Positions 58,236-64,000 of a DNA stretch of 64,000 nt are shown here, piece after piece; position 1 is the stretch's first letter, and the number at the start of each line of letters is the position of its first letter. Where the stretch lies: contig NZ_JASVWF010000001.1 in assembly GCF_030286555.1 (NCBI RefSeq), positions 372,001-436,000 on the forward strand, given 5' to 3'. Source of the DNA: Actinomycetospora termitidis (GTDB lineage Bacteria; Actinomycetota; Actinomycetes; Mycobacteriales; Pseudonocardiaceae). Below the pieces are notes generated by a model. The model was not told where the DNA came from. It worked only from the letters and a program-made list of their open reading frames with translations, and made no database searches. Made by a program: the position numbers and the translations under genes.

Positions 58236-59561
58236 TTACGCCCGACGGGTACCCACGCGGGCGCACGCGGCCCCGACGAGTGCGGCGACGACGAACGAGC
58301 ACAGCGAGGCCGAGAGCCACGACGGCGGGACGAAGCCGATCGCCTCGCGCAGCGCGGTCCACGCGTCCGACCAGCCGGGCGCCCCGCCCGGGTTGATCAG
58401 CTGGTAGACGGCGAGCCCGATCACCCAGGCGACCACCATGAGCGGACGCGACGGCGCCCAGCGGGACAGGTCGAGCCGGCCCTTGTTCACGAGGGCCTCC
58501 CCGACCCCGACGCCGAGCAGGGGGACGAACACTGACCCGATCACCGCGAGGAAGACGGCGTAGTCGTCGATCGTCACCACGAGGCCGAGCACCGTGATCA
58601 CGGCGCCGATGACGAGGCAGAGCACGCGGCGATCGGCACGGGGCACGAGGTTCTGGGCCGACACCGCAGTGGAGTAGACGTTCGCGAACGACTGGTCGGT
58701 CTCGCGCAGCGTCAGGATCAGCAGGGCGACCACCCCGAGCGGCGCGGCGAGCATCGGGGCGAACACGGCGTCCCCGTCGCCGCCGACGAGCGACAGCGCC
58801 GCCAGCCCCACGACGAAGCACAGGACCTGGGTGACGCCGTAGCCCACCGTCGCCGCGGTGAAAGCCGTCGAGGTCCGCGTCGAGTGCCGCGAGTAGTCCG
58901 AGGCGACCGGGATCCACGACACGGCCACGGCGATCGCCGCGTCCGTCCCCGCCCAGAACCCGGCCCACGAGCCGCTCTCACCCAGGTCGGCGGCGGCGGG
59001 ACGGGTGAACAGCCACCAGGCGAGGTAGGCGACGGAGATCGCGACGAGGATCGTCACGACCCGGCGCAGCAGCCGGAGCATGCCCAGCGGACGCAGCGTC
59101 AGCAGCGTCGTCAGGACCCCCGCGCCGAGGACCCACACCCAGGTCGGGCCGCCGATCGCGAGCGTGCCGGCCTGCGCGATGACGACCAGCTCGAACGTGC
59201 CCCAGCCGATCAGTTGGACGACGTTGAGCACCGAGGGGATCCACGACAGGACCCCGCCGAACAGCCCGCGCAGGACCACCATCGCGGGGGCCCCGGTCCG
59301 CGCGCCCGGGATCGCGGACAGCCCGACCATCGCGCTGCCGATCGCGGTCCCGACCACGGTCGCGACGACGGCCGCCGTCACCGTGAGCGGGGGCGCGCCG
59401 GCGGGCTGCAGCACGGCGAGCACTCCGGCGAAGCCGAGCAGGCTGACCCCGAGGTTGGCCCAGAACGCGCCCTGGTCGAGGAACCCCAACGATCGCGGGA
59501 CCGGTCCGTCGAGGGTGGGGGCGACCTCGTCGCGCTCGGTGGCGGATGCGGGCACGGCCAT
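58236..59561 (-). CDS. cytX: NCS1-family permease, probable hydroxymethylpyrimidine transporter under TPP riboswitch
   Basis: A 441-residue transporter of the nucleobase:cation symporter-1 family with about 12 helices. NLGVSLLGFAGVL marks helix I, with WIPVASDYSRH in helix VI. A TPP riboswitch stands just upstream, and such permeases (CytX) are predicted to import hydroxymethylpyrimidine, a thiamine precursor. GGAGG lies about 7 bases before the ATG, immediately next to the aptamer, consistent with translational control. The cargo is inferred from the riboswitch. Confidence 0.85.
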   Translation of the reverse strand: MAVPASATERDEVAPTLDGPVPRSLGFLDQGAFWANLGVSLLGFAGVLAVLQPAGAPPLTVTAAVVATVVGTAIGSAMVGLSAIPGARTGAPAMVVLRGLFGGVLSWIPSVLNVVQLIGWGTFELVVIAQAGTLAIGGPTWVWVLGAGVLTTLLTLRPLGMLRLLRRVVTILVAISVAYLAWWLFTRPAAADLGESGSWAGFWAGTDAAIAVAVSWIPVASDYSRHSTRTSTAFTAATVGYGVTQVLCFVVGLAALSLVGGDGDAVFAPMLAAPLGVVALLILTLRETDQSFANVYSTAVSAQNLVPRADRRVLCLVIGAVITVLGLVVTIDDYAVFLAVIGSVFVPLLGVGVGEALVNKGRLDLSRWAPSRPLMVVAWVIGLAVYQLINPGGAPGWSDAWTALREAIGFVPPSWLSASLCSFVVAALVGAACARVGTRRA

Positions 59562-59569
59562 ACGGCGAC

Positions 59570-59668
59570 CTCCGGGTTCCCTGCGCCGGCATGATCCGGA
59601 TCAGGTTCGAACGGTCGGGACCGCCAGGTCCCCTCTCAGCCCGTCGCTCGGACTCCCGTAGGACGCAC
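59570..59668 (-). promoter_or_regulatory. TPP riboswitch (THI element)
   Basis: On the minus strand the conserved cores appear in the right order: GGGCTGAGAGGGGACCT, a variable arm, then ACCTGATCCGGATCATGCC and GGCGCAGGGAA. These are the pyrimidine- and pyrophosphate-binding parts of the thiamine pyrophosphate aptamer. The 3' end abuts the ribosome site of the permease gene. Outer boundaries are approximate because P1 was not resolved. Confidence 0.92.
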
Positions 59669-59671
59669 GCA

Positions 59672-59710
59672 CGCCCCGCCGCCGACGGTAGATCGTCGGG
59701 CGACGGGGCG
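59672..59710. terminator. Hairpin terminator after the DUF1996 gene
   Basis: CGCCCCG-CCGCCGAC (from 59672) pairs with GTCGGGCGACGGGGCG (to 59710) with a G-T pair and one bulge. It lies 20 bases after the stop of the DUF1996 gene and just before the riboswitch, so it separates the two transcripts. Confidence 0.65.
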
Positions 59711-59730
59711 CGAGCGGGGTGGGGCGGCGG

Positions 59731-61092
59731 TCAGGCCCCCACGTTGATGCAGGTCTTGTTCGCGTTGATGCACTCCGCGCCGGCATCGTTCTGCGCCTTG
59801 GTGGCGAAGTTCTCGAAGTCGGAGTGGTCAGTGGTCGGGTCGTGCTGGTTGTCCGGGAACGAGTCGATCGCGAACGCCCGACCGGCCGGCTGGTCGTAGG
59901 TCAGCGTGATCCGCAGGGCCGGGACGGACTTGAAGTCGTCCTGGCAGTTGCCGCTGGAGTCCGGGAAGGCCATGTGCGACCGCAGGTCCTTGGACTCGAG
60001 GTTCTGACCGTCCCAGCAGCTCGGGTAATCCAGGATGCGGACGAGCTTCGAGCCGCTCGGGCAGATCGGGTACTTGTCGGTGACCCGGTCGGTGAACCCG
60101 GTGCAGGTGTACTTGGCGTTGGCGTTCTTGCCGTCCTGCGCCTTGGCCTTCGCGTTGCCCATGATGTTCATCAGGTGCTGCGGCATCGGCTGGACCTCCT
60201 GGTCGCCGTGCCCGCGGAAGGTCAGCTGCGCCGACTGCGGCGTGAGCTTGCGCCCGACGTTGCCGTCCTTGCCACCACCGTCGGCGTTCGCGTCGTCGTC
60301 CGTGCCGTTCAGGTCGCGCAGCACCGGCCAGAAGAAGGTGCTCTTGTCACCGTTCTTGCAGGACGTGCCCGCGGCGTCCAGCGACTCGTCGTTCGAGTTG
60401 CCGTTCGTGGACGTGTTGCCGACGTAGTCGTGCACGTGCTGGGCGCCGTTCCGCTTGCCCGGCGCCGCCATGTAGTTGTCGGAGTTGTTGTGGTCGCTGA
60501 CCCCGCAGTCCACGGAGTAGCTGCCCTTCGAGAAGGACCCGCCCTCGCCGATGTTGCCGTTCACGTCGACGTTCTCGATGTCGACGTACCGGTCGGCGCC
60601 GGCCTCCGCGATCTTGTCGCGGCCGGGGAACTCGACCTTCTTCTCGCCCTTGGCTTCCTTGTCCTGGTCGTCCTTCTTCTGGTCGTCCGTCTTCTTGGAC
60701 TCGTCGGGCGACTGGTCCTTGCCCTCGTCGCCGCCCTGGCCCTGGTCGCCGGACTTGTCCTCGCCGGACTGGTCACCGCCGGACTTGTCGTCACCGGACT
60801 TGTCCTCGCCGGAGTCCTTCGAGTCGTCCGACCCGTCGCTGCCGGAGTCCTTCGAGTCGGAGTCGTCCGAGTCACCGGAGTCGGAGTCGTCCGACCCGGA
60901 GTCGTCGGAGTCGGAGGACGAGCTGCCGGTCAGGGAGGAGAGGAAGCTGCCGCCGCCTCCGGAGTCACCGCCCTCGTCCTTCGCGAGCGCGGACCCGCCC
61001 AGGACGACGGCCGTGCCGCCGACGAGCAGGGCCGCGACGGCGGCGAGGAGCCGGAACGGGAGCCGGGTGCGATGTCGTCCACGTCGGGGCAT
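59731..61092 (-). CDS. Secreted DUF1996 protein with Ser/Asp-repeat stalk
   Basis: A 453-residue exported protein. An Arg-rich start and hydrophobic core (FRLLAAVAALLVGGTAVVLGG) form a signal peptide. Residues about 40-145 are a low-complexity Asp/Ser/Lys/Gly stalk resembling SD-repeat linkers. From about 175 the DUF1996 domain follows: GSYSVDCGVSDHNN, NGAQHVHDYVGNTSTN, QPMPQHLMNIMGNA and ILDYPSCWDGQNLESKDLRS, with Cys pairs and His residues. DUF1996 proteins are extracellular, found in fungi and actinomycetes; their role is unknown, a carbohydrate-related one is suspected. GGAGGT lies 9 bases before the ATG. Confidence 0.85.
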   Translation of the reverse strand: MPRRGRHRTRLPFRLLAAVAALLVGGTAVVLGGSALAKDEGGDSGGGGSFLSSLTGSSSSDSDDSGSDDSDSGDSDDSDSKDSGSDGSDDSKDSGEDKSGDDKSGGDQSGEDKSGDQGQGGDEGKDQSPDESKKTDDQKKDDQDKEAKGEKKVEFPGRDKIAEAGADRYVDIENVDVNGNIGEGGSFSKGSYSVDCGVSDHNNSDNYMAAPGKRNGAQHVHDYVGNTSTNGNSNDESLDAAGTSCKNGDKSTFFWPVLRDLNGTDDDANADGGGKDGNVGRKLTPQSAQLTFRGHGDQEVQPMPQHLMNIMGNAKAKAQDGKNANAKYTCTGFTDRVTDKYPICPSGSKLVRILDYPSCWDGQNLESKDLRSHMAFPDSSGNCQDDFKSVPALRITLTYDQPAGRAFAIDSFPDNQHDPTTDHSDFENFATKAQNDAGAECINANKTCINVGA

Positions 61093-61469
61093 GAGGACGA
61101 GACCTCCAGACGATCTCGGTCCCGGGCCCTGGGGAGCGAGGCCCGGGTCGCGGTGGCGGCATCCGGTCGATCGGAGCTCGGGGTGTCGACCGGGGGAGCC
61201 CGGACGTCGCCACTGCGTGGGGGGAGCTGCGGGCCGGAACGCTAGGAGCGTCCGCCGTCACCGGACCGTGATCTGAGAGAGGAGATTCCGAGATGCCGCT
61301 GACCGCACGCTGCGACGCGACGAAGGGCAGAACTTGTACTCCGCACGGCGGAGTCGCTGCGACGGACGCCGGTACTCGCTCTCAGGGAGCCGCCCGTCGC
61401 ACGCGTCACGCCGCCGTTCGGCGCGCGCACGTTGCCTCCGAGGTGCATCGACGGGCAGCCTGGTCGGCG
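61093..61469. other. Gene-free divergent region with low third-position GC
   Basis: A 377-base stretch between the DUF1996 gene and the response regulator. An AGAGGAG ribosome-like site and ATG at 61293 open a frame that joins the regulator, but its codons from 61293 to 61470 have about 70% G/C in third positions, well below neighbouring genes, so it is more likely a leader than coding. It holds the hairpin listed at 61338-61354. Confidence 0.5.
61338..61354. promoter_or_regulatory. Inverted repeat before the regulator gene
   Basis: ACTCCGC-ACG-GCGGAGT, perfect 7-bp arms with a 3-base centre, plus an overlapping GTCGC-T-GCGAC (61353-61363). It lies about 120 bases before the regulator start and could be an operator or leader hairpin. 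Confidence 0.4.
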
Positions 61470-62177
61470 ATGCAACCCAATCGTTATGCGGACGCCGCGG
61501 CCCGCACGGAGCTCGCGGAGCGGGGCCGCGTGCTGTGCGTCGCGCCTCCCCACCGCACAACGAGCGTGCTCGTCGGTGCGTTGCGGTCGAACGGCTTCGA
61601 ACCCCAACTTCTCCGCGAGAGCTGGAGCGTGGGGGCCGCGGCCCGGGCCGGCGGTGCCCGCGCTGTCGTCCTCGACGTCGAGATGAGCGGCCTGCGCCCG
61701 GTCGAGGTCCTCGCGGACCTGCACCGGGAGAGCCCCCGCACCCCCGTCATCGCGCTGACCTCGCCCGAGGCGCGCGACCGGACGGTGTCGACGCTGCGCG
61801 CGAGCCACGACGACTACCTCGTCACGCCGTTCCCCATGGAGGAGCTGCTCGCCCGGCTGCGCCTGCGGCTCGGTGACGACCGCCCGACCGCGCAGCTCTA
61901 CCTGCGCCGCGGTGAGGTCATGGTCGACACGGCCCTCGAGCAGGTGTTCGTCGAGAACAAGCCGGTGAGCCTGTCGCGGACCGAGTACGCCGTGGTGGAC
62001 GCCCTCATCCGGCACCCGCGCGGCCAGGCCATGTCGCAGGACGAGCTGGTCACCCGCGTCTGGGGCGGCCCGCCGACGTCCAACATCGTCGAGGTCTACA
62101 TCGGCTACCTGCGCCGCAAGCTCGGCGCCGAGCGCATCCGCACGATCCGCGGCCGCGGGTACGTCCTCGAGGGCTGA
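61470..62177 (+). CDS. OmpR-type winged-helix response regulator with degenerate receiver
   Basis: A 235-residue regulator. The receiver-like part starts GRVLCVAPPHRTTSVLV, where the two acidic residues of the pocket are missing. LDVEMSGLRPVEV keeps an Asp at the phosphoacceptor place, but the Lys normally in DYLxKPF is replaced (DDYLVTPFPMEEL). The C-terminal OmpR/PhoB winged helix is normal: SLSRTEYAVVDALIRHPRGQ, SQDELVTRVWG, SNIVEVYIGYLRRKLG, RTIRGRGYVL. No kinase gene is adjacent, so it probably works without phosphorylation. Start ATG 61470 was preferred to 61293 on codon use. Confidence 0.82.
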   Translation: MQPNRYADAAARTELAERGRVLCVAPPHRTTSVLVGALRSNGFEPQLLRESWSVGAAARAGGARAVVLDVEMSGLRPVEVLADLHRESPRTPVIALTSPEARDRTVSTLRASHDDYLVTPFPMEELLARLRLRLGDDRPTAQLYLRRGEVMVDTALEQVFVENKPVSLSRTEYAVVDALIRHPRGQAMSQDELVTRVWGGPPTSNIVEVYIGYLRRKLGAERIRTIRGRGYVLEG

Positions 62178-62192
62178 CCCCCTCAGAAACGC

Positions 62193-62239
62193 ACGAACGG
62201 CACTCTCGCTGCCTCTATGTGCGCGAGAGTGCCGTTCGT
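62193..62239. terminator. Strong 17-bp hairpin after the regulator
   Basis: ACGAACGGCACTCTCGC (62193-62209) pairs perfectly with GCGAGAGTGCCGTTCGT (62223-62239) around a 13-base loop. It stands between convergent genes (regulator on +, hypothetical on -) and can end both transcripts. Confidence 0.88.
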
Positions 62240-62256
62240 TCGTGGTGGGTGGTGCC

Positions 62257-62556
62257 TCAGCCGGCGAGCGAGGCCAGCGCGACCTGACGGGCACGGCGCT
62301 CGGCGTGGGCGAGCGCGACGGCCTGGGCGCGGGCCGTCGCGGCGTCCGCCTTCGCGGCACGGCGGGCGCGCCACCCGCGCGGCTGCGGGACGGCCACCGG
62401 AGCCGGGGTGGCCTCGGGCGCGCGCCGCGGGGCGGGAACGGCCGGGAACGGGGTCGAGCGCAGGGCCGGCGCCTCCGGGAACTCCGGCGACACCCGCGGC
62501 GTCGGGATGACGGCGGCGAGGTCGACGAGCTGGTCGGCGGCGTGGTGACGGCCCAT
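62257..62556 (-). CDS. Small basic hypothetical protein
   Basis: A 99-residue protein of unknown function. Residues 1-55 are Pro/Ala-rich, and the rest is a basic helix (RGWRARRAAKADAATARAQA, then HAERRARQVALASL). No signal peptide or domain was recognised. GGGAGAG lies about 6 bases before the ATG at 62556, which supports expression. The hairpin at 62193-62239 follows its stop. Confidence 0.6.
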   Translation of the reverse strand: MGRHHAADQLVDLAAVIPTPRVSPEFPEAPALRSTPFPAVPAPRRAPEATPAPVAVPQPRGWRARRAAKADAATARAQAVALAHAERRARQVALASLAG

Positions 62557-62671
62557 GATGTTCTCTCCCCCGAGATGAGCGGACTCGGTGATCGCCCGCT
62601 GACACCCGGGATATCGCCGCGGTCGCGGGAGTGTTTCGACTCCTGCGACACACCACTCGGACGGGTGGCTG

Positions 62672-63568
62672 CTACACCGAGCGGACGAACGCGATCTGCC
62701 GCTCGATCGACGTCGCAAACGGCTCGCCGAGGTAGATGTCGAAGTGCCCGCAGTCGATCTCCAGGGTCTCGACCGGGCCGCCCGCGGTGACGGCGACCTT
62801 CCGGACGGCGGCCGGCGGGGCGATCGAGTCCGAGGCGGCGACGACCAGCAGCATCGGGCAGTGGACCCGGGGCGCCGCGGTGACCGGGCGGTTGAGCGGA
62901 ATCGTGAGGATGTCCCGGGCGGGCATCTCGTTGACGAACGTCGGGCCGATGATCGCGCCGTAGCCGGCCTCCGCGTCCGGCGCGGTGATCGCGGCGACCG
63001 TGCCGGGCGGCCCGTAGACCGCCACGCGGTGGTCCGGACGGCCGAGGGCGTGCCCGAAGGCGTCCGCGACCGCGTGGGCGGAGACCTTCAGCAGCTGCCG
63101 CGGCCCGGCGGAGCGGAGGATCTCCACGAGCGCGCCCAGGCCGTCCATCGCGGCGCCCTGCGAGATCACCCCGGCGATGCGGCGGTCCGCGGCGGCGACG
63201 GCGACGACGTGCCCGCCGGAGTACGACGAGCCCCACAGCACGATCCGTTCCGGGTCCACCCCGTCGATCAGCCGGGCCCGCGCGACCGCCGCGTGGTAGT
63301 CGCGCCGGTGCGCCCGGTGGTCGACGTGCCCGCGGGGCTCGCCCTCGGAGTCCCCGAAGCCGCGGTAGTCGACCAGCAGGACGTCCGCTCCCGCTGTCAC
63401 GAACGCCTCGGCGAACGGCAGGAGACCGGAGTCGCGGGTGGCCCCGAACCCGTGGGCCATGACGACGCAGGGCCGGCCACCCGGACCGGCCAGTGACTCG
63501 TCCTGCGCGCGGAGGTACGTCGTCCCGAGACGCTGCCCGTCGGACTCGACCGTGATCTCGATCTCCAC
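62672..63568 (-). CDS. Alpha/beta hydrolase
   Basis: A 298-residue hydrolase. VVMAHGFGATRDSGLLPFAE holds the oxyanion loop; LLVDYRGFGDSEGE is typical of the fold; the nucleophile is Ser in VLWGSSYSGGHV; MLLVVAASDSIAP supplies the Asp and DCGHFDIYLGE the His. This layout resembles a peptidase/acyl hydrolase group often annotated X-Pro dipeptidyl peptidase-like. The substrate is unknown. The GTG start at 63568 has a TAGTCT box 8 bases upstream. Confidence 0.86.
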   Translation of the reverse strand: MEIEITVESDGQRLGTTYLRAQDESLAGPGGRPCVVMAHGFGATRDSGLLPFAEAFVTAGADVLLVDYRGFGDSEGEPRGHVDHRAHRRDYHAAVARARLIDGVDPERIVLWGSSYSGGHVVAVAAADRRIAGVISQGAAMDGLGALVEILRSAGPRQLLKVSAHAVADAFGHALGRPDHRVAVYGPPGTVAAITAPDAEAGYGAIIGPTFVNEMPARDILTIPLNRPVTAAPRVHCPMLLVVAASDSIAPPAAVRKVAVTAGGPVETLEIDCGHFDIYLGEPFATSIERQIAFVRSV

Positions 63569-63576
63569 GGTCGTGG

Positions 63577-63582
63577 AGACTA
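63577..63582 (-). promoter_or_regulatory. Minus-10 box TAGTCT for the hydrolase gene
   Basis: On the minus strand TAGTCT, 8 bases, GTG at 63568. Leaderless layout. Confidence 0.45.
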
Positions 63583-63619
63583 GGGGCGCTCGGCGGTCAC
63601 GCCCAGCCCCGTCCGGCCG

Positions 63620-64000
63620 TCAGTCCCCGAACAGCCCCGACTCGAAGGGCCCACCGGCCGGCTCTCCGGCCCGCCGGAACCACTCCGTGCCGAAGGCGGC
63701 CGCGAACGCCGCGTCGGGCAGGGCGAGGAAGAACGAGTCCGGCGCGATCTGGCTCGCGTGCGCGCGCATCGCCGCCCGCTTGGCCTCGAGGAAGGCCGTG
63801 ACGTCCACGCGCGTGGTCAGCTCGGACTCCGGGGTGCCCATCTCCTCGAGCTGCCGCTCGTCGGGTCCCTCGCCGTCGCCCATCCCCATCTCGCGGGCCA
63901 TCGCCATCAGCCGGCGCATCTCGTCGCGGTTGGTCGTGGCCTCGTAGACGCGGGGCGTCCCGGCGAGCGCCCCGGCGCGGGCGCCGACGTGGTGGACCTG
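63620..64000 (-). CDS. PIG-L (LmbE) family deacetylase, N-terminus cut by window edge
   Basis: The last 126 residues of a PIG-L/LmbE-type Zn-dependent deacetylase; the start lies beyond the window. The visible part begins QVHHVGARAGALAGTPRVYE, the region just after the metal-binding HPDH motif in such enzymes, and continues to LEAKRAAMRAHASQIAPDSFF, a signature near the C-terminus. MshB, Mca (mycothiol metabolism) and antibiotic deacetylases belong here; which one this is cannot be decided from the fragment. Confidence 0.85.
   Translation of the reverse strand, partial: QVHHVGARAGALAGTPRVYEATTNRDEMRRLMAMAREMGMGDGEGPDERQLEEMGTPESELTTRVDVTAFLEAKRAAMRAHASQIAPDSFFLALPDAAFAAAFGTEWFRRAGEPAGGPFESGLFGD

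Noticed and set aside
59719-61245. 508-codon frame on the + strand opposite the DUF1996 gene
   Set aside because: Its Val/Leu/Arg repeats simply mirror the Ser/Asp stalk on the other strand; no ribosome site or domain.
61293-61470. N-terminal extension of the response regulator from an ATG with a good ribosome-like site
   Set aside because: Third-position GC falls to about 70% and the sequence is Arg-rich with no domain. A leader is more likely, though a short leader peptide cannot be excluded.
1-64000. Prophage, insertion sequence, integron or plasmid region
   Set aside because: No transposase, integrase, phage structural or replication gene was recognised, and gene content is housekeeping and envelope-related throughout.
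1-64000. tRNA or rRNA genes
   Set aside because: No cloverleaf with a T-loop GTTCGA-type motif and acceptor pairing was spotted by eye. A tRNAscan run would be decisive.

Overview
The window is very GC-rich chromosomal DNA, densely packed, with many GTG starts and many 4-base stop/start overlaps. It looks like an actinomycete of the Pseudonocardiales (an Actinomycetospora- or Pseudonocardia-like organism; the genus is inference). Pointers are cell-wall arabinan genes (Emb-type arabinosyltransferase, UbiA/PAP2 pair for decaprenyl-phosphoryl arabinose precursors, GtrA), an EspG protein and a PPE-like ESX substrate, an F420-type oxidoreductase, a polyhydroxyalkanoate (PHA) locus, and a block whose order recalls the mycobacterial Rv3835-Rv3841 region (synteny from memory, not searched). 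No rRNA, tRNA, IS element, prophage or CRISPR array was recognised. The first and last genes run off the window.

Layout. 1-8.5 kb: a secreted peptidase (cut), a PASTA protein, an F420 oxidoreductase, release factor 3 coupled to a lyase-like lipoprotein, and a second larger lyase-like secreted protein. 8.7-11.9 kb: a VOC protein and a coupled kinase/phosphatase/FHA signalling cassette. 11.9-21.6 kb: arabinan and envelope genes interleaved with a HAD phosphatase, an HhH protein and an ATP-grasp enzyme. 21.7-25.0 kb: a four-gene set resembling the enterobacterial yjfLMC/ygiBC group. 25.2-31 kb: septum-formation protein, zincin metallopeptidase, a small winged-helix-like gene flanked by 48-bp repeats, histidine phosphatase, pheA, and an IdeR-box-controlled DUF2470 gene. 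31-39 kb: membrane proteins, arginine deiminase, a Rieske protein with a convergent methyltransferase, ferric reductase-like protein, ferritin, rhodanese.

39.2-49.7 kb: two acetate-type sodium symporters with small partners, followed by a LytTR response regulator. Its likely partner, a LytS-like kinase, sits about 3.6 kb away because an ESX-associated trio (PPE-like protein, EspG, small helical protein) and an S49 peptidase lie between them. 49.8-56.3 kb: a DNA glycosylase, then the PHA locus (depolymerase, XRE regulator, phasin-like protein, PHA synthase) and a methyltransferase. 56.5-64 kb: a membrane protein, an aldo/keto reductase, an NCS1 permease behind a TPP riboswitch, a DUF1996 protein with a long Ser/Asp stalk, a response regulator with a degraded receiver, a small protein, an alpha/beta hydrolase and a cut PIG-L deacetylase.

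Two control themes recur. Many genes are translationally coupled by NTGA overlaps. About ten others have a TANNNT hexamer 6-8 bases before the start codon, which suggests leaderless transcripts. Iron control (IdeR box), thiamine control (TPP riboswitch) and a possible CRP-family site before the PHA synthase are the clearest regulatory sites.
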